The notes beneath the pieces were generated by a model. That model did not search any database. It had not been told where the DNA came from and saw only the letters and a program-made list of their open reading frames with translations. A stretch of DNA of 64,000 nucleotides from Flavobacterium fluvii. GTDB lineage: Bacteria; Bacteroidota; Bacteroidia; Flavobacteriales; Flavobacteriaceae. Positions 18,283-27,625 of the stretch are shown here, piece by piece (within the stretch, counting starts at the first letter, position 1; each line of letters begins with the position of its first letter). The position numbers and the translations under genes are program-made. The stretch lies in the NCBI RefSeq assembly GCF_900129545.1, contig NZ_FQWB01000001.1:806001-870000 (forward strand). The letters are read 5' to 3'.

Positions 18283-18323
18283 GGCCACAGATTTGGACGG
18301 ATTAAACGGGTTTTCACGGATGA
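18283..18323. repeat. Dispersed-type intergenic repeat (CACAGATT / ACGGATT motif)
   Basis: The stretch contains GGCCACAGATTTGGACGGAT, then ACGGG and TTTTCACGGATGA. I recall similar CACAGATT/ACGGATT strings in many intergenic regions of Flavobacterium genomes. Only one copy is seen in this window. Confidence 0.35.
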
Positions 18324-18461
18324 TTTGTAATGTTTCGGCTAAATGACCTTGTATGCCTTTTATGGTTAAAAAATCCGTTTTTATCAGTGCTTTTGCTTTA
18401 GCAAATCCTTGTCATCCGCCATTCGATTCACTATTCCATTGCGACCGAAGACTGCGACTGA

Positions 18462-18938
18462 TTACTGCTCACTGCTTTCCAATTCTTTCACTTTGTCGTA
18501 AATCAAGTTGCTTTCAAAACCTCGCCGAAGCATATAATCACAAAACTTTTTCCGTTTTTTTAATACGTTTGTTTCTTTTATAGATTCCCAATGTCTTTCC
18601 GCCAATGCGTGAAATGTCTCCAAGTATTCCTCGGGTGTGATTTCCTTGAGCGCAATATTGATGAGGGTTTGCGATATGTTTTTAAACTTCAATTCGTTGA
18701 TAATCCTGATTTTTCCCCAATGCTTGATGCGGTGCTTTCCTCTGGCAAAACTGCTGGCAAAGCGTTCTTCATTGAGAAAGTTCTCGGCGATGAGATGAAC
18801 CATTATTTGGTCGATTTCATCCGAATCCATTTTCATGGTTCGCAATTTGGCAACCACTTCCTCGTGACAACGCTCTTGATAAGCACAAAAATATTCTATC
18901 TTTTGTATGGCTTCTTTAATGGAAAAAACGTCCTTCAT
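18462..18938 (-). CDS. recX: Regulatory protein RecX
   Basis: Binds RecA filaments and modulates recombination. 158 residues, made of three-helix tandem RecX repeats: AIQKIEYFCAYQERCHEEV, LIAENFLNEERFASSFARGK with HRIKHWGKIRI, and KKRKKFCDYMLRRGFESNLI. It stands alone on the minus strand, convergent with the biotin operon. No terminator is obvious between them. Confidence 0.92.
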   Translation of the reverse strand: MKDVFSIKEAIQKIEYFCAYQERCHEEVVAKLRTMKMDSDEIDQIMVHLIAENFLNEERFASSFARGKHRIKHWGKIRIINELKFKNISQTLINIALKEITPEEYLETFHALAERHWESIKETNVLKKRKKFCDYMLRRGFESNLIYDKVKELESSEQ

Positions 18939-19163
18939 TGGAGAGGTTGTTGTTTGAAATGGATTGGGTAAACGGAGTTCAAATTTCGGGTTTTTAATTG
19001 AACTTTCAAATAGGATGTTTTTGCCTTTTTAAACAGCATTATGACGGATAAAAGAGCATTTCAACGACTTTGTTTTATGACAATAGTGATTTTTCATTAT
19101 CTTGTATTAACATGCTTGTAATCAGGCAGGTGCTATTTGTTTTTAATGATAAAAAATAGCATT

Positions 19164-22100
19164 ATGAAAACACTTTTACATAAATTTAAAATAAATCCCG
19201 TATCAATTTTAAAACCAACAAGAACATTTAGTTTGTTGTTGATGGTTTTTATTTTTATTGGTATAAATACAACAATAAAAGCTCAGTCTGGTATTTACGA
19301 AAGCTATGCTATTTTGAATAGTAACGGGGGAGGAAATGTCTATTATGATTTACAAGCAACTACAGGGAATCCAGATTTTAATGGACTAAATCTGGGCACT
19401 TTTAATTCTAGTAATACTTTAATTTTAAACGGTGCACAGAATAAAGTATATAAATGTAATACGGATGATATTACCAATGGAAAACTTTATTATCGAATAT
19501 ATAAAACAACCGATACAGCACCAATATTTATTGATTCTTCAATCCCATGGTTATCAAATGATGGACTAACTGGATTTGGATGTGGAGGGTCGGATCAAAA
19601 TCAAACTTGGCTATTAAATGGCGCTAATATTAATGTTTTAAATGGTTTGTGCCCAGGAATTTATTATTTAGAAATTTATACAACAGCTGATTTTACTTAT
19701 ACTGCAAGCGGTGGAGGAAGTGGGACACATTTTGCTGGTAATGGTGGAACTAATTACAAAGCTTCTTTTACTGTTGTAGGTACAGATACCGTTGCGCCAG
19801 CAACTCCAACATTAGCAGATGTAAATGTGGGACAATGCAGCGGAACACCTCCAACACCAACCACAACAGATACTTGCGCAGGAACCATAACGGGAACAAC
19901 AGCCACTATTTTTCCAATAACAGCGCAAGGAACAACTGTTGTGACTTGGACTTTCAGTGACGGCAACGGCAATTCGACAACGGCCAATCAAAATGTAACA
20001 GTAGACGATACCGTTGCTCCAATAACCCCAACATTGGCAAATGTAAATGTGGGACAATGCAGCGGAACACCTCCAACACCAACCACAACAGATGCTTGTG
20101 CAGGGACAATAACAGGAACAACTGCAACCATTTTTCCCATAACCGCACAAGGAACAACCATTGTCACTTGGACTTTCAATGACGGCAACGGCAATTCGAC
20201 AACGGCTAATCAAAATGTAATTGTAGATGATACCGTTGCGCCAGCAACTCCAACATTAGCAGATGTAAATGTGGGACAATGCAGCGGAACACCTCCAACA
20301 CCAACCACAACAGATGCTTGCGCGGGAACAATAACAGGAACAACTGCAACCATTTTTCCCATAATTGCGCAAGGAACAACTGTTGTCACTTGGACTTTCA
20401 ATGACGGCAACGGCAATTCGACAACGGCCAATCAAAATGTAATTGTAGATGATGTAACCAAGCCAACACTTACACCAATTGCAAATAGAAACGAAAATAT
20501 AGTTACTGCTTGTAGCTTTACAATTCCAGATTATACGGGGTTAACAACTGCATCCGACAATTGCACTGTTTCAGGAAGTATTATTAAAACGCAATCACCT
20601 GTTTCAGGAACAGTAATTAGTGGGCATAACACAACCCAACTTATCACTATCACAGCCAATGACGGCAATGGAAATACCGAGTCAACGACTTTCACAATAA
20701 CGTTGAAAGATGTCACACTCCCAACTATCACTTGTCCAGCAACAGCAACAGCGAACACCAACAACGATGGCGCAGGAAATTGCACAACCATAGTTTCATT
20801 AGGAACGCCAACGGTTTCAGACAATTGTGCTTCAGTTGGAAACATAACTATCACCGCTAAAGTAGGCGGCATTACCATAAACCCATTGACTTATTTATTT
20901 GGAATCGGAAGTACAACTGTAGTTTGGACAGCAACCGACCAAAACGGGAATGTTTCCATACCTTGCAACCAAACCGTAACTGTTACCGATAATGAAAATC
21001 CAACCATAAACTGCCTAGCCAATGTGCAGGTCTCTGCTAATGCAGGATGTACTGCTACTGTGGTATTGGTGTCTCCAACAACAGCCGATAATTGTTCTGT
21101 TGCTTCTGTAATCAATAATGCTCCGGTAGCTTTTCCTTTAGGAGTCACAACTGTAACTTGGACAGTCACTGACACATCTGGAAACACGGCAACTTGCACA
21201 CAAACCGTAACGGTTCTTGATCAAACATTGCCAGTGGCTATCTGTAAAAACATTTCGGTGAATTTGGATGCGGTTGGAACTGCCAGTATTACGGCAGCAG
21301 ACATCAATAATAATTCAACAGATAATTGCGGTATCGCTAGTTTGGTGGCTAGTAAAACCACTTTTAATTGTGCGAATACAGGAGCAAATTCAGTGATATT
21401 AACCGTTACAGATATTAGCGGAAACGTAAGTTCTTGTACGGCTATAGTTACCATTGTTGATGCGATTGCTCCAACAGCTCTTTGTAAACCAGAAACTATT
21501 TATTTAAATAGTTCTGGGACAGCAACGCTTACCACTGCCGATGTGAATAATATGAGTTCTGATAATTGTGGTTCAGTGACATTTTCGCTAAGCAAAACAA
21601 GCTTTAATTGTGCTAATCTAGGAGCAAATACAGTAACACTTACAGTGACTGACATTGCTGGTAATTCTTCGTCCTGTGATGCAACAATTACGGTTGTAGA
21701 TAATATTGCGCCAGTTGCAATCTGTAAAAATTTTACTTTAGTTTTGGCTTCAAATGGAACAGGAACATTGCTGCCTGCAAACATTAACAACGGAAGTACC
21801 GATAATTGCGGTATTGCCACTATGACCTTGTCTAAAACTAATTTTACTTGTACAGATGCCAATGGATTGCCACAATCCGTTACATTAACAGTGACAGATG
21901 CTGCCGGGAATTCTTCGAGTTGTACAGCAACTGTAACTGTGCAAACAACACTGGCAATTACGGCAACTTCCAATAGTGTCGTATGTATGGGCAATACCTT
22001 GAATTTATTTGGAGCTGTTACATCAGGTACGTTTGGCACTCCAACTTATTATTGGACAGGCCCATTAGGATTTAGTTCTAGCCTGCAAAACCCAAGTATT

Positions 22101-25100
22101 GCAAACGTGTCTATGGGTGCAGCAGGAGTTTATACACTTACTGTTACCAATGGAAATGGCTGTACAACTTCACAAACAACCACCGTAATTGTAAATCCAG
22201 TTCCGAACGTGAGTATCGATCCCACGTTCACATCAGGTTTCGTTAAGAAAGCAACTGGACAAGCTGTTTTATATACGTACACGATCACAAACATCGGCTC
22301 TGTATCCGATATTTTTGATTTATCAGCTATATGGATTAATGACAATGCCAATAGTGTAGATATGGATATTCGTTTTAAAGTCGGGGGACTTTTTTATCCA
22401 ACACCCTATGCCACAGCATCGATTCCGCCAGGTGGCACATTCACTTTTCAGGTAGAGTTGCAAGTTCAAGGCAATGCTCCAAGAGTATTGAACCATACAA
22501 GAGTAACGGCGACCAGTCGTTTGTGTAGTATTTCGTCTACATCAGCAGATATGTACACCTATGAATATAATGGAAATTTGCCACCTGCCACGGCTGCACA
22601 ACTTGAATTGTTAAAAACGGCTAGCACAACTTCAGCCATAGTGGGGGTGCCCTTTGATTATGTTATAACCATAGTAAATAATAGTAGTTCGACAGACGCA
22701 ACTAACGTTATCATATCCGATCAGATACCAGCAAATCTTACCATAACCAATAATGGGGGCGGCTTGCAATCTGGACAAACAATTACATGGGAAATAGGTA
22801 CTTTAAACAAAATTGGTGGGGCAATAAATACGGTTCAAAAAACCGTAACGGTGGTGCCAACATGTGCTTCGGTACCCTCAATCACTAATACTGCCAATGT
22901 TTTTTCTACACCTCCCGATAATGGTCTTGGTGTAAAAGTTTCAAGTATCACAATTCCGGTTACTGATAATATTGCTCCCACTGCGATTTGCAAACCTATA
23001 ACTGTAAATCTTGATGCTACAGGAGCGGCAACCATTACAGCTGCCATGGTAAATAATGGTAGTTATGATAATTGTTCTGTTCAATCTATTGCTATAAGCA
23101 AATCTAGTTTTAACTGTTCAAATATTGGAGCCAACAATGTTACTTTAACTGTTACGGATGTTTCCGGTAATATTTCTAGCTGTAATTCAGTTGTAACGGT
23201 TGTCGACAATCAGGCTCCTGTTTTCACAAGCTGTCCTACAACACCTACGGCTTTATGTGCTGATAATTTAACAACTTATACAAAAGTTGGCACTGGTTGG
23301 AATGCATTGGCAACAGACAATTGTAGCCTTGCATCACTTACTTACACTTTAACAGGTAGTACAACGGGAACAGGTACTAGCCTTAATGGAGTTGCATTTA
23401 ATGTAGGCACAACAACAGTAACTTGGACAGCAACTGACACTGTTGGTAATACTTCAAATTGTATTTTCTCCGTTACAATTAATGGATTGCCAGTTATTAC
23501 CACACAGCCTATAACACAATTAGATTGCGAAGGAGCGTCGGTGAAATTTAAAGTAATTGTTTCTGGTTCAGGATTAACCTATACTTGGCAAAGAAAAAGA
23601 CCTGCAGATGCTAGTTTTGTTACTGTCTTGTCTGGAGGTAACATTACTTTTCCCAGTCCTGAAGAAATTAAAATTGACAATGTGGGTAGTTCATTATCTC
23701 CTAGTGGAACGCAATATCAAGTTGTTGTTACCAATAGTAGTGGTTGTAGTGTAACCTCATCTGCGGCGACACTTTTGGTGAATGAAATAACTGCAATTTC
23801 ACCAATAGCAAATGACGTCACCCAATGCTATGGTACAAATTATTCTTATACTGTTTCTACTTCGACTCCACCTCCAGGATATGTTGTTTCATACCAATGG
23901 AAAAATTCAGTTGCTTCTGGACCCTGGAATAATGTAGTTGATGGGGTTCATTTTTCTGGTGCTACAACAGCCACATTAAATATAATAAATGGTACGCCTG
24001 CTGAATCTGCTGAATATAGAGTGTATGTTACTTTTCATTCTTCAGGTGCCGATTGTAATGTAAATAGTTCTTCCCGAGCTAGATCAATAACTTTTCTGCC
24101 TTTGTTGACTGCTTCCGTGAGTATTTCGGAATCTGCCAATTCAATATGTCCTGGTACACCGGTAACTTTTACGGCCATTCCAACCAATGGGGGAACAACA
24201 CCTACCTATCAATGGAAATTGAATGGAAGCAATGTTGGAGCCAATTCAACTACAGCTACATATACTAATTCAACTTTGGTCAATGGTGATATGGTGACCT
24301 GCGAGATGACCTCAAACGCAACTTGTGTAACCGGAAGTCCGGCAACCTCGAATCCTGTTACAATGACGGTTAATCCAATTTTAACATCAGTTTCATTAAA
24401 CCTTAATGGATCTCCAACGGTTTGTTTATCAGATTTAGGGACATCATTGGGTGTTGTTGAAACAGGAGGAGCAACAATTTCCAGTCGCCAATGGGGAACT
24501 CGTTCTGTTTCAGGAGGGATAATCATCCTGATTGGAGGCCAGACGGCCTCCACCTTTACACCCGGAACCGGATTAACAGCGGGAACATGGATTATAGTTT
24601 GTATATCTACCCCAACTTGTGGAAGCCCAATGGTATCTAATGAAGTGACGGTTACAGTTTCAACACCAACAGTGGCCGGAACACTTACTCCTGCCAACAC
24701 TGACGTATGTTCTGGAACTTACAATTCTGGAGTACTTACTTTAAGTGGTTATACCGGAAGTATAATAAGATGGGAATCTTCAACAGACAACTTTGTTTCC
24801 GTGGTTACTCCAATTACGAATACAGGAAATACTCAAACCATAGGAGCTCATACTGTAACAACTTACTATCGTGCCGTGGTACAAAACGGAGCTTGTAATT
24901 TGGAGTATTCTACTTCAGCCAAAATTACGGTATATGGTGCAATGGCTGCTCCCGGAGGAATTTCAGTAAATGGCGGTGCTCCATATCCTGTTTCTGGGGC
25001 AGGCATATCACATTGTGCCTCGACTTCCACAGTATTTAGTATCGCTCCAGTTGCAAATGCAACTAGTTATAATTGGGTTATTCCAACTGGATGGACATTG

Positions 25101-27236
25101 GTTAGTGGGTTAGGAACTAATTCTGTAACTGTTATTACAGGTAATAATTCTCAAAGTGAAAACATTTCAGTTTATGCCATTAATCCTGGATGTAGTACAA
25201 ATAGTAGTTATTTGTATTTGTATTTAGTTCCGTCCTCAGCTCCTCAAGTTGCACCAACACAACCCACTTGTGCTGTTCCGACGGGTACCATAACGGTGAC
25301 TTCGCCAGCTCCAACTCCAGGAATTACCTATACATTGGTTGGCACGAATCCAGTAGTTGCCGGAGTGACCAATGCTACAGGAATATTTTCAGGATTAGCT
25401 GTGGGTGCTTATGATGTAACGGTAAATAATGGCTCTTTTGTTGCATTATCGGGTATAATTAAGGATCCAACTCCACATCCATTAACGGACTGTGCTACCA
25501 CAACAAGTGTAACGATAAGTCCATTGGCCACCAATACTTGGAGTAGTGGTGCTTGGTCAACAGGATTACCGCCAACAATAAATCAAAATATAGTTTTTAG
25601 TGCTGGATATTCATCATCATCCAATATTGATGGTTGCAGCTGTACGGTTACCGCTGGCAATGTGGTTATTAATTCGGGACATACCTTGAAAATCACCAAT
25701 TGGGTGCATGTAAATGGAGGAACTTTAACCTTCGAAAACAATGCCAGTTTGGTACAAATCAACAATGTTTCGAATACCAATTCAGGGGATATTAGATACA
25801 AAAGATTGACCACGGCAATTAGAAATACTGATTATACGTATTGGTCTTCACCAGTTGCCGGTTTTACTTTAGGTGGTGTGTCTCCAAATACTCTTGCGGA
25901 CAAGTTTTATTCCTATGATTCCAGTATAGAAGATTGGAAACAAGAATCGGCAGCAACATCGATGGTCTCGGGAGTTGGCTACATTATTCGAGGACCTCAA
26001 ACAAGTTTATATTTGCCTCCTACTCCGCCGAATCTTTATCAAGCTACTTTTGTTGGCGTGCCTAATAATGGTCATTATGAAATCACGGGAATCATTGCCG
26101 ATAAATCCTATCTTTTGGGGAATCCTTATCCTTCGGCTTTAGATGCGGATGCCTTCTTGGATGCCAATCAAAATGTACTCGACGGAACTTTGTATTTCTG
26201 GACACACAACACGCCAATTGCCGTTGGCACACCGGATCCAGGTTCAGGTTTGTATGCTTACTCGGGAGATGATTATGCTTCATATAACCGCACTGGTGGA
26301 GTGTCAACGGGAGCTAAGGCTCCAAGTAGTGTTCCTCCAAACACAGGGTCGAACAGTAATATTCCATCTGGCGAAATAGCCTCTGGACAAGGATTTTTTG
26401 CAGGAAGTAAAGTTGCGCCAATTGGCACTAAAATTATTTTTGACAACAGCATGCGATTAAGCTCAGTCGGTGCAATATTGGATAACAGTCAGTTTTTCAA
26501 AACTAGAAATCCAAAGGAAAAAGTAGCCAGTCCTATGGAAAAAAATCGTCTTTGGTTAAATTTGACCAATACCCAAGGGGCTTTCAAGCAAACCTTGGTG
26601 GGTTATATAACCGATGCCACCAATAATTATGACAGCCGTTTTGACGGAGAAAGTTTTGATGGAAATGTCTTTTTAGATTTTTACAGCATAAACAATCGCA
26701 AGAATTTGACCATACAAGGTCGAGCTTTGCCGTTTGATGAAAATGATGAAGTGCCATTAGGATACCGAGTGGCTGTTGATGGGACTTTTACTGTGGAAAT
26801 TGATCAAACGGATGGCGTGTTGAGTAATCAACCCGTGTTTTTGGAAGACAAGTTGACCAATTCCATTTTTGATTTAAAAAGCGGCAACTATACTTTCAAT
26901 ACTATGGCAGGAACCTTCAACAATCGCTTTGTATTGCGATACAAGGATACATCAAACAAAACATTGAGCGTGGGCGAAATGGATGACAATGATGAAATTG
27001 TAGTTCTATATTCCAATAATTATAAAACATTGATTATTAGAAATAATGTGTCGGATGCAACAGTAAATTCTGTTACTCTTTTCAATATGTCGGGGAAAAA
27101 GATCTCCTATTGGGATGTTAAAGGCAGGGAACAAACCAGCATCCAGATTCCAATAAAAAATGTACCCTCCGAAATTTATATCGTAAAAGTCAAAACGACG
27201 AAAGGCGAATTCAGTAAAAAAATCGTCATCAGATAA
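19164..27236 (+). CDS. Giant secreted T9SS protein with HYR-type and Ig/PKD-like repeats
   Basis: 2690 residues from the ATG at 19164, which gives a long-n-region signal peptide (core FSLLLMVFIFIGI, ending KAQS). Architecture: an N-terminal domain (about 40-205); three near-identical 74-residue repeats (210-431); a series of HYR-like domains with the recurring TVTDxxGNxSSC and APxAxCK pattern (about 432-930); CARDB/DUF11-like and further HYR units to about 1450; Ig-like and PKD-like domains; then a module from about residue 2120 that recurs in the next two genes. The C-terminus has a T9SS sorting domain (VNSVTLFNMSGKKI ... [21 protein letters not shown], quoted in parts). Probably a surface adhesin or matrix protein. 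No catalytic motif seen. Confidence 0.88.
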   Translation: MKTLLHKFKINPVSILKPTRTFSLLLMVFIFIGINTTIKAQSGIYESYAILNSNGGGNVYYDLQATTGNPDFNGLNLGTFNSSNTLILNGAQNKVYKCNTDDITNGKLYYRIYKTTDTAPIFIDSSIPWLSNDGLTGFGCGGSDQNQTWLLNGANINVLNGLCPGIYYLEIYTTADFTYTASGGGSGTHFAGNGGTNYKASFTVVGTDTVAPATPTLADVNVGQCSGTPPTPTTTDTCAGTITGTTATIFPITAQGTTVVTWTFSDGNGNSTTANQNVTVDDTVAPITPTLANVNVGQCSGTPPTPTTTDACAGTITGTTATIFPITAQGTTIVTWTFNDGNGNSTTANQNVIVDDTVAPATPTLADVNVGQCSGTPPTPTTTDACAGTITGTTATIFPIIAQGTTVVTWTFNDGNGNSTTANQNVIVDDVTKPTLTPIANRNENIVTACSFTIPDYTGLTTASDNCTVSGSIIKTQSPVSGTVISGHNTTQLITITANDGNGNTESTTFTITLKDVTLPTITCPATATANTNNDGAGNCTTIVSLGTPTVSDNCASVGNITITAKVGGITINPLTYLFGIGSTTVVWTATDQNGNVSIPCNQTVTVTDNENPTINCLANVQVSANAGCTATVVLVSPTTADNCSVASVINNAPVAFPLGVTTVTWTVTDTSGNTATCTQTVTVLDQTLPVAICKNISVNLDAVGTASITAADINNNSTDNCGIASLVASKTTFNCANTGANSVILTVTDISGNVSSCTAIVTIVDAIAPTALCKPETIYLNSSGTATLTTADVNNMSSDNCGSVTFSLSKTSFNCANLGANTVTLTVTDIAGNSSSCDATITVVDNIAPVAICKNFTLVLASNGTGTLLPANINNGSTDNCGIATMTLSKTNFTCTDANGLPQSVTLTVTDAAGNSSSCTATVTVQTTLAITATSNSVVCMGNTLNLFGAVTSGTFGTPTYYWTGPLGFSSSLQNPSIANVSMGAAGVYTLTVTNGNGCTTSQTTTVIVNPVPNVSIDPTFTSGFVKKATGQAVLYTYTITNIGSVSDIFDLSAIWINDNANSVDMDIRFKVGGLFYPTPYATASIPPGGTFTFQVELQVQGNAPRVLNHTRVTATSRLCSISSTSADMYTYEYNGNLPPATAAQLELLKTASTTSAIVGVPFDYVITIVNNSSSTDATNVIISDQIPANLTITNNGGGLQSGQTITWEIGTLNKIGGAINTVQKTVTVVPTCASVPSITNTANVFSTPPDNGLGVKVSSITIPVTDNIAPTAICKPITVNLDATGAATITAAMVNNGSYDNCSVQSIAISKSSFNCSNIGANNVTLTVTDVSGNISSCNSVVTVVDNQAPVFTSCPTTPTALCADNLTTYTKVGTGWNALATDNCSLASLTYTLTGSTTGTGTSLNGVAFNVGTTTVTWTATDTVGNTSNCIFSVTINGLPVITTQPITQLDCEGASVKFKVIVSGSGLTYTWQRKRPADASFVTVLSGGNITFPSPEEIKIDNVGSSLSPSGTQYQVVVTNSSGCSVTSSAATLLVNEITAISPIANDVTQCYGTNYSYTVSTSTPPPGYVVSYQWKNSVASGPWNNVVDGVHFSGATTATLNIINGTPAESAEYRVYVTFHSSGADCNVNSSSRARSITFLPLLTASVSISESANSICPGTPVTFTAIPTNGGTTPTYQWKLNGSNVGANSTTATYTNSTLVNGDMVTCEMTSNATCVTGSPATSNPVTMTVNPILTSVSLNLNGSPTVCLSDLGTSLGVVETGGATISSRQWGTRSVSGGIIILIGGQTASTFTPGTGLTAGTWIIVCISTPTCGSPMVSNEVTVTVSTPTVAGTLTPANTDVCSGTYNSGVLTLSGYTGSIIRWESSTDNFVSVVTPITNTGNTQTIGAHTVTTYYRAVVQNGACNLEYSTSAKITVYGAMAAPGGISVNGGAPYPVSGAGISHCASTSTVFSIAPVANATSYNWVIPTGWTLVSGLGTNSVTVITGNNSQSENISVYAINPGCSTNSSYLYLYLVPSSAPQVAPTQPTCAVPTGTITVTSPAPTPGITYTLVGTNPVVAGVTNATGIFSGLAVGAYDVTVNNGSFVALSGIIKDPTPHPLTDCATTTSVTISPLATNTWSSGAWSTGLPPTINQNIVFSAGYSSSSNIDGCSCTVTAGNVVINSGHTLKITNWVHVNGGTLTFENNASLVQINNVSNTNSGDIRYKRLTTAIRNTDYTYWSSPVAGFTLGGVSPNTLADKFYSYDSSIEDWKQESAATSMVSGVGYIIRGPQTSLYLPPTPPNLYQATFVGVPNNGHYEITGIIADKSYLLGNPYPSALDADAFLDANQNVLDGTLYFWTHNTPIAVGTPDPGSGLYAYSGDDYASYNRTGGVSTGAKAPSSVPPNTGSNSNIPSGEIASGQGFFAGSKVAPIGTKIIFDNSMRLSSVGAILDNSQFFKTRNPKEKVASPMEKNRLWLNLTNTQGAFKQTLVGYITDATNNYDSRFDGESFDGNVFLDFYSINNRKNLTIQGRALPFDENDEVPLGYRVAVDGTFTVEIDQTDGVLSNQPVFLEDKLTNSIFDLKSGNYTFNTMAGTFNNRFVLRYKDTSNKTLSVGEMDDNDEIVVLYSNNYKTLIIRNNVSDATVNSVTLFNMSGKKISYWDVKGREQTSIQIPIKNVPSEIYIVKVKTTKGEFSKKIVIR
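19791..20456 (+). repeat. Three 222-bp near-identical tandem repeats in the giant adhesin gene
   Basis: Copies begin at 19791, 20013 and 20235, each 222 bp (74 codons) and differing at only scattered bases. Each encodes a unit starting VAPxTPTLAxVNVGQCSGTP and ending near GNSTTANQNV. Confidence 0.93.
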
Positions 27237-27267
27237 AAACTGATTTATAAATCGATCTAATAGCCAC

Positions 27268-27313
27268 ATAGAGCGCAGTCGAGAACCATTATTTCATCTC
27301 GATTGCGCTCTAT
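27268..27313. terminator. 17-bp palindromic hairpin after the giant adhesin gene
   Basis: Stem 27268-27284 pairs with 27297-27313 (17 bp, one G-T pair) around a 12-nt loop ACCATTATTTCA. The core is GAGCGCAGTCGAGA. Related hairpins follow the next two genes. It could terminate transcription, but the T-run is poor, and it may be a dispersed palindromic element. Confidence 0.75.
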
Positions 27314-27477
27314 TTGTTGAAAAAATAGTTGAGTGTCATATTGGCATTGGAGTAAAAATTTCTCATCATAATCAAGTATTTTTAACTGTTAATTAAAATG
27401 TTAGGTCTTTATGGAGGCATTGAAAACTATTTTTTGTTAAAAATATCCAATTAAACATTTGTAAAACAGCAGAATAA

Positions 27478-27507
27478 CGACAAAAAATGCACTTTGTCGG
27501 GTTTTTT
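27478..27507 (+). promoter_or_regulatory. Conserved leader hairpin, copy 1 (terminator/attenuator-like)
   Basis: Stem CGACAAA (27478-27484) / TTTGTCG (27493-27499), loop AAATGCAC, then GG and six T. It lies about 118 nt upstream of the ATG at 27626. Homologous copies precede the next paralog and the inverted one at nearly the same distance. Confidence 0.6.
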
Positions 27508-27625
27508 ACACCTCTTGATTAATAATGACTAATCTTGCGATTTGAAAAACTGTATTTTGCCCGCCCCATCGAGATATAAAGTATAGAATTCAGCCCCCAA
27601 TTAAAAAAAGGACTATAAAAAAATT

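Larger units (their letters stand above)
27237..27625 (+). other. Intergenic region between T9SS paralogs 1 and 2
   Basis: 389 bp. It holds the palindromic hairpin (27268-27313), then AT-rich DNA, then from about 27470 a leader segment nearly identical to that before the next paralog, including a CGACAAA...TTTGTCG hairpin and a shared GCCCGCCCCATCGAGAT block near 27560. No gene seen. Confidence 0.7.

Noticed and set aside
18353..18583. Plus-strand 76-codon frame overlapping recX
   Set aside because: It overlaps the well-supported recX gene and has no family features.
19791..20456. Regularly spaced repeats considered as a CRISPR array
   Set aside because: The 222-bp units are contiguous protein-coding repeats without unique spacers.
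19754..22351. Several long antisense open frames opposite the giant adhesin gene
   Set aside because: They mirror the repeat-rich coding strand, have Val/Ala-rich composition typical of antisense of Thr/Asn-rich genes, and show no start signals or family features.
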